This document shows positions 32,301-39,397 of a stretch of 64,000 bases of DNA, in pieces. Made by a program: the position numbers and the translations under genes. Origin of the DNA: JACVRM01 sp963839815 (GTDB taxonomy: Bacteria; Actinomycetota; Thermoleophilia; Gaiellales; Gaiellaceae). The notes under the pieces were generated by a model. It did not search any database. It was not told the DNA's origin and was given only the letters and a program-made list of their open reading frames with translations. The stretch lies in contig CAWIWF010000006.1 of assembly GCA_963839815.1 (NCBI GenBank), positions 992,001-1,056,000 on the forward strand, given 5' to 3'. Positions within the stretch are counted from its first letter, which is position 1; each line of letters opens with the position of its first letter.

Positions 32301-33848
32301 TTACCGCCGGGCCGCTCGGATGACGACGAGGCCGGCAATCCGCCCCACCCGCCTGCCGAGCCTGCCGCCGATTGCCGATTCGAGCCAGGCGGCGTCGCCG
32401 GCCGTCAGCACGCCCAGCGCGAGGGCCGCTCCGCCGTAGAGCAGCGATCCCGCGAGGAGGCCTGCGAGCACGCCTGCCGCTCCGCCGACTTGCTCGACGA
32501 GCAGCCAGGCCGCCACGCCGCCCAGGCCGGCGGCGACGACGCTCGGCACGATCGAGGGCAGCCACCACTCGCCACGGCCGACGACGTAGGCGCTGACGGC
32601 CAGCAGGAGGAGTGCATGCGTCGCCTGGCCGCCGGCGTTCGCGAGGGCGGCTCCACTCGCGTCGAGCGCGGGGATCAGGGCGAAGGCAAGCCCGATGTCG
32701 ACCGCCGCAGCCACCGTGTTGGCGACCAGCGTCACGCGCACCCGGCCGAGCCCGGCGAGGTGAGCACCGGCGAGCGAGGACAGCGCGATCAGGGGGAACG
32801 CGGTCAGCAGGATTCGCAGCGGTGACGCGACTCCCGCGTACTCGCTCCCGTAGACGACCGCCACGAACTCCGGGCCCAGGGCGATCGCGGCCGCCGCGAG
32901 CGGCAGCGTCACGACGAGCAGGAGGCGGAGCGCTCGCGTGAAGCCCGAGCGGATGCGGTCGTCGCGCCCGGCTCCGAACAGCGTCGCGAACGCTGGGGCG
33001 ATCGTGCTCCCGAGCGCGGACGGCACGAGCCGGAGCGCCGTCACCAGGGAAAAAGCGATCGAGTAGAGGGCGATGTCCGCCTCGGTCGAGTACGCCTTGA
33101 GGAAGAAGAACTCGGTGCGCGCTGCCACCACCTGCTCGACGAGGACGCCGAGCCCGGCGACGAGCGCGTAGTTGGCCACGCGCCGCTGCAGCGCTCGCGT
33201 CCCGGCCGGCTCGACCGCGGGCGCGGGGCCGAGCGCACGGCGCGCCAGGGTGCCCGTCCAGGCGAGATTGGCGATCCCGGCGACGACCTCGACGGCGAAC
33301 ATGCCGGTGATCCCACCCCCGGCCCAGAGGACGAGAGCTGTGGCGATCGTGCTCACGAACCCGGTGCTCAGCCCGACGATGGCCGCTGCCCGGATCCGCT
33401 GCAGGCCGATCAGCACGGCCGTCGGCACCGTGTGCAGGATCGTCAGCGCCGAGACGAATCCCGCGAGCGCCCAGGCGCCGGTCGGCTCCGCTCCGGCGAA
33501 GGCGAAGGCTCCCAGGATGGCGGCGGCGGCGATCGCGGCGACTGCTTCCACGCGCCACGCCCAGCGCAGCAGGCTGCGCAGGAGCTCCGTGCGGCCGGCC
33601 CCGACCGTCTCGCCGACGTGCCGCATGACCGCGACGTACATCGAGCTCGAGAGCAGGGTGGCGAGGAGGATCGCGTTGAGCGCGATGAAGCTCTGCTGGC
33701 CGAAGTCGTCCTTGCCGAGAAACCGCGCGGCGACGATCGAGGTGATCGCCGTGTAGAGCTGCGGGATGCCGTAGCTGGCGAGGTACCACGTGCCGCCGCG
33801 CAGGACGGAGCTACTCGTGGTTGCGGCGGCGCCGTCCGGCTCGTCCAC
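32301..33848 (-). CDS. Polysaccharide flippase (Wzx/MATE-like)
   Basis: A 515-residue integral membrane protein of the MOP superfamily with about 14 hydrophobic helices. It opens with the family pattern GGTWYLASYGIPQLYTAITSIVAARFLGKDDFGQ and continues with FFFLKAYSTEADIALYSIAFSLV and FVAVVYGSEYAG. It would move the lipid-linked repeat unit across the membrane. It starts at GTG 33848, 49 bases after the epimerase stop, in a minus-strand group (36830-32301) that also holds a second polymerase-like protein. Confidence 0.86.
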   Translation of the reverse strand: MDEPDGAAATTSSSVLRGGTWYLASYGIPQLYTAITSIVAARFLGKDDFGQQSFIALNAILLATLLSSSMYVAVMRHVGETVGAGRTELLRSLLRWAWRVEAVAAIAAAAILGAFAFAGAEPTGAWALAGFVSALTILHTVPTAVLIGLQRIRAAAIVGLSTGFVSTIATALVLWAGGGITGMFAVEVVAGIANLAWTGTLARRALGPAPAVEPAGTRALQRRVANYALVAGLGVLVEQVVAARTEFFFLKAYSTEADIALYSIAFSLVTALRLVPSALGSTIAPAFATLFGAGRDDRIRSGFTRALRLLLVVTLPLAAAAIALGPEFVAVVYGSEYAGVASPLRILLTAFPLIALSSLAGAHLAGLGRVRVTLVANTVAAAVDIGLAFALIPALDASGAALANAGGQATHALLLLAVSAYVVGRGEWWLPSIVPSVVAAGLGGVAAWLLVEQVGGAAGVLAGLLAGSLLYGGAALALGVLTAGDAAWLESAIGGRLGRRVGRIAGLVVIRAARR

Positions 33849-33897
33849 CGGATCTGCCTGGGGATCGCCGGAGGTGCTCGTGGCCGGCCTCGGGCCG

Positions 33898-34899
33898 CTA
33901 GGGCGCCGGCTCCGGCACGCCCGACGACATGTGCGTCGCCACGACCTCCGTGAGGATGTCGTCGAGCGTGACCGTCGGCTGCCAGCCGATCGCCGCGTGG
34001 ATCTTCTCGATGGCCGGGATGCGCTGGAACATCTCCTCGATCCCCTGCCCGTAGACCTGGTCGTACGGCACGTACACGAGCTCTGAGCTGCTCCCCGTGA
34101 CCTCGAGCACCCGCTGGGCGAGCTCTCCGATCGTGATCGGCTCGGTCGAGCCGACGTTGTAGATCTCCGCGGAGGTTCCCTCGGCCTCGAGCAGCCCGTG
34201 CAGGCCGCGCGCCGTGTCGCGCACGTGGCAGAAGCAGCGGGTCTGGGTGCCGTCGCCGTGGATCTCGAGCGGCCGGCCCGCGATCGCCGCCTCGATGAAG
34301 CGGGGGATCACGTTGCCGTAGCGGCTGCTCTGGCGCGGCCCGACGGTGTTGAAGAGCCGGGCGATGACGACGCGCAGGCCGCGCTCCTCGTGCAGCGCGA
34401 GCGCGAGGAACTCGTCGAGTGCCTTCGAGTCTGCGTAGGCCCAGCGCTTGGCGGTGGTGGGCCCGTAGATGCGGCGTGCGTCCTCTCGAAGCGGCTGCTG
34501 CTCGAGCGGATGGTCGCCGGCGACCTCGGAGCTCGACGCCACGAGCACGGGCTTCTCGAAGCGCGCGCAGTACTCCAGCACCGTCTCGGTGCCCTGCACG
34601 TTGGTGAGCAGCGTGCGGCCGGGCTGCTCGACGATCAGGCGCACGCCGACGGCTGCCGCGAGGTGCCACACCGCGTCACACTTGAAGACGAGCTCGCTGA
34701 CGACCGACGGGGCGAGCACCGACTCGACGACGAGGTGGAACCGCGGGTCGTCGCGCAGCGCGGCGACGTTCTCGACCGAGCCGGTCGAGAGGTCGTCGAG
34801 CGCGTACACCTCCCAGCCCGCCTCGAGCAGCCGCTCGGAGAGGTGCGAGCCGATGAAGCCGGCGCCGCCGGTGACGAGCGCCTTGCCGGGAGCGGTCAC
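33898..34899 (-). CDS. NAD-dependent sugar epimerase/dehydratase (extended SDR)
   Basis: A 333-residue extended SDR: ALVTGGAGFIGSHLSERLL (Rossmann glycine motif), YALDDLSTGSVENV, WHLAAAVGVRLIVEQP, SSSEVAGDHP, the catalytic YADSK (Y-x3-K), ARLFNTVGPRQSSRYGNVIPRF, and the C-terminal TRCFCHVRDTARGLHGLLEAE. The pattern fits UDP-glucose/UDP-GalNAc 4-epimerases or UDP-glucuronate decarboxylases, and so supplies a nucleotide sugar to the cluster. The exact reaction is unresolved. Start is GTG 34899, 11 bases after the preceding gene on this strand. Confidence 0.9.
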   Translation of the reverse strand: MTAPGKALVTGGAGFIGSHLSERLLEAGWEVYALDDLSTGSVENVAALRDDPRFHLVVESVLAPSVVSELVFKCDAVWHLAAAVGVRLIVEQPGRTLLTNVQGTETVLEYCARFEKPVLVASSSEVAGDHPLEQQPLREDARRIYGPTTAKRWAYADSKALDEFLALALHEERGLRVVIARLFNTVGPRQSSRYGNVIPRFIEAAIAGRPLEIHGDGTQTRCFCHVRDTARGLHGLLEAEGTSAEIYNVGSTEPITIGELAQRVLEVTGSSSELVYVPYDQVYGQGIEEMFQRIPAIEKIHAAIGWQPTVTLDDILTEVVATHMSSGVPEPAP

Positions 34900-34910
34900 G
34901 GCGGCAGAGC

Positions 34911-36830
34911 CTACCCGGGGGTGCCGCCGGTCCTCGTCCGCCGCAGCGCGGCGGCGATGCGCTCGTCGCGGGGAGAGAGGCGGCCGGCGGCCTCCAGCTC
35001 GCGGAGCGCCTCCTCCCGGCGGCCGGCGTCGAGGAGGGCGAGCCCGAGCAGGTAGCGGACGGCGGCGGCCCGAGGCTCGCGCTCGGCGGCGTCCGCGAGC
35101 GGCGGCACCGCGGCGGCCGGGGTGCGGGCCAGGGCAGCCTCGGCGAGCAGCGGCTCGGTCGAGAGCGGGTCGAGCCGGCGCGCCCAGGTCAGCTCGCCGC
35201 GGGGGTCTGCCACCGAGCGGCCGGCGGTGTCGGCGGTGATGCGGGCGGAGAGCCAGGGCGGTGCGAGCAGGAGCACGGCGGCCGCGGCGACGACGACGGC
35301 GCCGGGAACGGCCGCGCGTCTCGCCAGGTCGGGGGGTCCGGCGCGGGCGATGCCGGCTCCGACGAGCAGGAAGAAGGGCAGTCCCACGGCCGGGAAGGTC
35401 CACGTCCAGTCGCCGGCGGCGTGGACGAGCCAGTAGACGCAGGCGGCGAGGATCCCGGCGGTGACGAGGTCGCTGCGCGCTCGTGCCGCGACGAGCGCGA
35501 GCGGCGGCAGCAGGGCCAGCGCGAGCAGCGCGAGCCCGACCAGACCCAGCTCGCTCGCGACGTCCAGCGGCAGGGAGTGCGCGCGCCGCGGCGTCTCGTC
35601 GCTGCGTCCCTCCTGCAGATAGGCGACGTACCAGCCGCGCGCGCCGATGCCCGCGACCGGGTGCTCTCGGAACTCGCCGAGCGCGACGCGCCAGAAGTCG
35701 TAGCGGTTGGAGCCGAGGTTGACGAGATGACTGGAGCCCTCCTCGCGTTCGGGCATCGACTTGAAGTCGCGCCAGCGGTCGCCCGCCCAGCCGCCGGGGT
35801 CGTCCACCCGTGCGAGAGAGGCTGCGGCGCCGGCGACGATGGCCGCCACCAGCACGACGGCGGCTGCGACACCGGCCGCGCGGCGGAGGCGTGCCGAGAG
35901 CTCGACGCGCCGGTCGAGCAGCGCGTAGGCCGCGCCGAGCACGAGTGCTACGACGGTGAGGACGAGCACTCTCCCGCCCGCCTCGCGTGCGGCGTCGGTC
36001 AGCGCTTCGCCCTCGCCGCGGCGGCGAAACGGCTCCGTCAGCGGCGTGTAGGAGAGGGCGACCAGGACCGCGGCGCCGAGCGTGGGGGGCACGAGGCGGA
36101 GGCGCGCCGGGGAGAGGCTGAAGACCACGATGGCCGAGACCGCAAGCGCGACGGCGCCGCCCTTGCTCTGGGTGAGGAGGCCGACCGCGAGCAGGGCGGT
36201 CGCCGCGGCGGCGGCCAGGGCGCGCACCGGCACCGGCAGACGCCGGGAGGCTGCGAGCGCGATGGCGGGCCAGAACGCCACGAGCACGGCGGCCGCCTGC
36301 GCGTTGACGTAGCCGATCGGCGAGGCGAGGCGGCCGAAGTCGAAACGGTCCGCCGGGCCGCCGCCGAACGCGAGGGCGAGCGCGACGGCCACTCCCAGGG
36401 CTGCGGCCACCGTGACCACCGCGCCGGTGACGAGCACCCGGCCCGCGGCCGAGCGCACCGTCAGTGCGGGCACCGCCAGCGCCAGCCCGTACGTGAGCGT
36501 GAGCAGCGCCTCGTCCCGCGCGAGCGCCGGCAGGGGCGACCACACGGCGGAGAGTGCCGTCCACGCCGCGAGGGCGGTCAGCCCGGCGATGCCCAGGAGC
36601 GCCGCCCGGCTAGGTCGAACGGCCAGCCCGGCTCCCAGCACGACCGCGACGAGGAGCGCCAGGAGCACCGCGTAGGGCAGCCAGTGCTCGGCGAGGATGC
36701 TCCCCTGCTCCTGCCAGGCGAGACCGGCGGCCGGCAGCGCCGCCAGGGCAGCCGGGAGGGCGAGCGCGAGGTCGCGTAGACGAGGGTCCGCGTGCGGCTC
36801 GCGGGCAGGCGTGGTGCTCACGTTCCTCAT
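34911..36830 (-). CDS. O-antigen ligase-like membrane protein with C-terminal TPR-like region
   Basis: A 639-residue protein. The first 530 residues hold about 12 hydrophobic helices with a Wzy_C-type loop: FREHPVAGIGARGWYVAYLQEG, followed by RRAHSLPLDVASELGLVGLALL. The last 100 residues are soluble and helical, with AVRYLLGLALLDAGRREEALRELEAAGRLSP, a recognisable TPR unit. This hybrid is common among ligases/polymerases in Gram-positive polysaccharide loci. I chose the ATG at 36830 over the longer frame to 37013, which crosses the promoter region of the divergent LPxTG gene. Two such proteins in one cluster may divide polymerase and ligase roles. Confidence 0.83.
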   Translation of the reverse strand: MRNVSTTPAREPHADPRLRDLALALPAALAALPAAGLAWQEQGSILAEHWLPYAVLLALLVAVVLGAGLAVRPSRAALLGIAGLTALAAWTALSAVWSPLPALARDEALLTLTYGLALAVPALTVRSAAGRVLVTGAVVTVAAALGVAVALALAFGGGPADRFDFGRLASPIGYVNAQAAAVLVAFWPAIALAASRRLPVPVRALAAAAATALLAVGLLTQSKGGAVALAVSAIVVFSLSPARLRLVPPTLGAAVLVALSYTPLTEPFRRRGEGEALTDAAREAGGRVLVLTVVALVLGAAYALLDRRVELSARLRRAAGVAAAVVLVAAIVAGAAASLARVDDPGGWAGDRWRDFKSMPEREEGSSHLVNLGSNRYDFWRVALGEFREHPVAGIGARGWYVAYLQEGRSDETPRRAHSLPLDVASELGLVGLALLALALLPPLALVAARARSDLVTAGILAACVYWLVHAAGDWTWTFPAVGLPFFLLVGAGIARAGPPDLARRAAVPGAVVVAAAAVLLLAPPWLSARITADTAGRSVADPRGELTWARRLDPLSTEPLLAEAALARTPAAAVPPLADAAEREPRAAAVRYLLGLALLDAGRREEALRELEAAGRLSPRDERIAAALRRTRTGGTPG

Positions 36831-36874
36831 GCGATTCGGGTTTGCTGCCGATTCCTCCTGCAAATCACGAATCA

Positions 36875-36902
36875 CTGACAAACGCCGTCGTTTCACTACG
36901 AT
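36875..36902 (+). promoter_or_regulatory. Putative promoter of the LPxTG gene
   Basis: CTGACA (36875-36880), 16 bases, TACGAT (36897-36902), followed 35 bases later by the ATG of the LPxTG gene behind AAAGGAGAAG. It lies in a locally AT-rich gap between divergent genes. Confidence 0.4.
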
Positions 36903-36936
36903 GCGTTGAGGGGCAACTGCGGGAAAGGAGAAGTGC

Positions 36937-37314
36937 ATGAGGAGGTTCGCACGGGGGGTGATCGTCCTCGTGGCAACGCTGCTTGTCGCCGTGTCGGCGG
37001 CATCGGCAGCCACGCCGACCCAGATTTACAGGGACTTCGAGGACAACGGGAGGCTTGACGGCCGTTATTCGGTCGCCGATCTTCGGGCAGCACTCCAGAA
37101 CCCATCGATTCAGGGCTATGGCAAGCCGACGCTCGTGCCTGAGATGCGCCGGGAGATCGACCGTGAGCTTGGCGAGCAGGAAGGCGTACGCACGGTTCGC
37201 AAGCGGGCCGGTCTGCCGTTCACGGGCTTCGACCTGGCATTGCTGACGGTCGGCGGCGCGATGCTGCTGGGCGTCGGGCTCGGTCTTCGCCGCGTCGCGC
37301 GGGCGAAGCGCTAG
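36937..37314 (+). CDS. LPxTG-type cell-wall-anchored small protein
   Basis: A 125-residue exported protein with a signal peptide (RRFARGVIVLVATLLVAVSAASA), a mature part of about 70 residues (TQIYRDFEDNGRLDGRYSVADLRAAL...), and a complete C-terminal sorting signal: LPFTG, a hydrophobic span (FDLALLTVGGAMLLGVGLGL) and a basic tail (RRVARAKR). This indicates covalent anchoring by a class sortase, which is not encoded in the window. The conserved core could be a short adhesin or stalk. It starts at ATG 36937 behind AAAGGAGAAG. It lies immediately before the sugar transferase gene and may be part of the surface programme of the cluster. Confidence 0.83.
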   Translation: MRRFARGVIVLVATLLVAVSAASAATPTQIYRDFEDNGRLDGRYSVADLRAALQNPSIQGYGKPTLVPEMRREIDRELGEQEGVRTVRKRAGLPFTGFDLALLTVGGAMLLGVGLGLRRVARAKR

Positions 37315-37367
37315 CCAACGCACCACGTTCTGATGGGGCCTGACTGCTCGCCGGGAGGTGGGGGCAT

Positions 37368-38852
37368 CTGACGTCGCTGCCGACGACCACCAACGACGCC
37401 GCTGTCACACAGCTGCAGGCGCTGCGCGAGCGCGCCACGGCGCCCGTCAGGCTGCATCCGAACGCGTTCTGGGGGCTCGCGTCCCTCTCGGTCGACGTGG
37501 CGATGCTCGCGGCGGCGGCGGCAGCCACCGTCGTCGGCGCGCACCAGGCCGACCTGCCGAGCGCGTCCGTCGGCTGGCTGGTCGTGTTCTCGGTTCTGAT
37601 CCTCGTCTTCGCGCGGCTCCGAGGCATGTACACGCCGCGCTTGCGGCTGGACGTGCTCGACGACCTGCGGGGGGTCGTCACCACGACCGCTCTCGCAGCC
37701 ATGGTTGTCCTCTCGGCGCGCGTCGCTCTGGCCGACGGGGGGCTCCTGGCGGCCGAGACCTTCCGGCCCTGGGTCTTCGCGACCGTGTACCTCGGCGCGG
37801 GGAGGGCTGCGCTCGCGTGGTCGCAGTCGCGGACGCGCGCCCTCGGCGAGACGGCGCTGCCGACGCTGATCATCGGTGCCGGCCAGGTCGGCCGGCTCAC
37901 CGCCCGCCGGCTGCTCGAGCACCCGGAGCTCGGCCTGAAGCCGATCGGCTACCTGGACAAGGAGCCGATGGACGCTCCCGGCGGCCCGACGCTGCCCGTG
38001 CTCGGGGCCAGCTGGGATCTCGACCGGCTGGTGGAGGATTACGGCGTCAAGCACGTCGTCGTCACCTTCTCGACGGCTCCCCACCACGTGCTCCTGCGGC
38101 TCGTGCGCCGCTGCGAGGAGCTCGGCGTCGACGTGACCTTCGTACCCCGCCTGTTCGAGCAGGTAGGCCAGCGTGTCACGATCGACCATCTCGGCGGCCT
38201 TCCGCTCGTCTCCGTCGAACGCGCCAACCCGCGCGGCTGGCAGTTCGCGATCAAGTACACGGCCGACCGGATCGTCGCCGCGTTCGGTCTCCTGCTGATC
38301 GCGCCCGTGCTCCTGACCGCGATGCTCGCCGTGCGGCTCTCGCTCGGCCGGCCGATCTTCTTCCGGCAGACGCGTGTCGGTCGCGACGGGCGGCCGTTCG
38401 AGATGCTGAAGCTGCGCACGATGCGTCCGCAGCGCGACGGCTCCAACGTCATCGAGCCGGAGTGGCTCCCCGCCGACGTGGCTCCGGGCGGCATCGAGGG
38501 CGACGACCGGCGCACCCGCGTCGGCGCGTTCCTGCGCCGCACCTGCATCGACGAGCTCCCGCAGCTGATCAACGTCGCCCGAGGCGAGATGAGCCTGATC
38601 GGCCCGCGCCCCGAGCGGCCGGAGTACGTGGAGTTCTTCGCCGAGCGCATCTACCGCTACGGCGACCGGCATCGCGTCAAGGCCGGCATCACCGGCTGGG
38701 CGCAGGTGAACGGCCTGCGGGGCAAGACGTCGCTCTCCGACCGGGTCGAGTGGGACAACCACTACATCGAGAACTGGTCGCTCTGGCTCGACGTCAAGAT
38801 CGGGCTGTTGACGGTGCTGTCGGTCTTCCGCATGTACCGCACGACCGAGTAG
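37368..38852 (+). CDS. Polyprenyl-phosphate sugar-1-phosphate transferase (WbaP/WcaJ-type)
   Basis: A protein of about 494 residues that should prime polysaccharide synthesis by moving a sugar-1-phosphate onto undecaprenyl phosphate. It has N-terminal helices, a CoA-binding-like Rossmann domain (LIIGAGQVGRLTARRLLEHPELG), and the catalytic PssY/WcaJ domain: KYTADRIVAAFGLLLIAPVLL, FFRQTRVGRDGRPFEMLKLRTM, RRTCIDELPQLINVARGEMSLIGPRPERP, and KAGITGWAQVNGLRG. No ATG, GTG or TTG occurs between an in-frame stop at 37341 and the GTG at 37497, which would cut the first membrane helix. A CTG at 37368 lies 9 bases after GGAGG (37354-37358) and would give a full-length protein, so I take it as the likely start. 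If wrong, the CDS begins at 37497. Confidence 0.82.
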   Translation: MTSLPTTTNDAAVTQLQALRERATAPVRLHPNAFWGLASLSVDVAMLAAAAAATVVGAHQADLPSASVGWLVVFSVLILVFARLRGMYTPRLRLDVLDDLRGVVTTTALAAMVVLSARVALADGGLLAAETFRPWVFATVYLGAGRAALAWSQSRTRALGETALPTLIIGAGQVGRLTARRLLEHPELGLKPIGYLDKEPMDAPGGPTLPVLGASWDLDRLVEDYGVKHVVVTFSTAPHHVLLRLVRRCEELGVDVTFVPRLFEQVGQRVTIDHLGGLPLVSVERANPRGWQFAIKYTADRIVAAFGLLLIAPVLLTAMLAVRLSLGRPIFFRQTRVGRDGRPFEMLKLRTMRPQRDGSNVIEPEWLPADVAPGGIEGDDRRTRVGAFLRRTCIDELPQLINVARGEMSLIGPRPERPEYVEFFAERIYRYGDRHRVKAGITGWAQVNGLRGKTSLSDRVEWDNHYIENWSLWLDVKIGLLTVLSVFRMYRTTE

Positions 38853-39397
38853 CGCCGCCCGCTCCCGGGACGGCCCGGCACGACGCGGGAGCGAGCTCGG
38901 GTCGGGACTCGCCGGCCGGAGACTGCGACCAGCGCCGAATCCCTCCGGAAGAGCCGGTGCGGCCGGCGAGCCGCCACATCCGAGGCCGCCACATCCGAGG
39001 CGGCTCGACGGACGCGTCCTCTGGGGCCACTGCCTCAGCCGGCCCGTGCCTCAGGCAGCCACCGTCGCGGCGGGCCACCGTCCCGGGGGGCCACCGTCCC
39101 GGGGCGCCACTGTCCCGGCGAGCACACCCCGCCCTCCCAGAGGGGATGCGACCTCCACCACCCGCCCGTCGCCGACGGTATCGCGGCGAGTCGCACCTGT
39201 CTGTCACGCGGGCGTGCCAGAGCTGTCACGACTTCTCCACACGCGCCGGTGAGCAAAAGCCCCTGCTCGTTTCGGGGTGGAGGAACCGCGCCTCGGCGCC
39301 GAAAAGTAGGAGCAGACCTGCGAGCTACACTGAGACCACCTTCGACCGCGGCCGGCGAGTCGGTCGCGAGACACCGATGAAAGGGGGCTCGAGGGTT
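38853..39397. other. Gene-free region with short tandem repeats upstream of clpC
   Basis: No gene is supported here. A 15-base unit CCGCCACATCCGAGG is repeated back to back at 38971-39000, and a 16-base unit CCACCGTCCCGGGGGG occurs four times with small changes at 39059-39122. TACACT at 39326-39331 is a possible -10 element for clpC, but I see no matching -35. Frames through this stretch are low complexity. Confidence 0.5.

Noticed and set aside
14518..38852. Genomic island delivered by a phage or integrase
   Set aside because: No integrase, transposase, tRNA target duplication or attachment repeats were seen at the edges, and base composition looks like the rest.
38971..39122. Possible CRISPR array
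   Set aside because: The repeats are contiguous without unique spacers, and no cas genes occur in the window.
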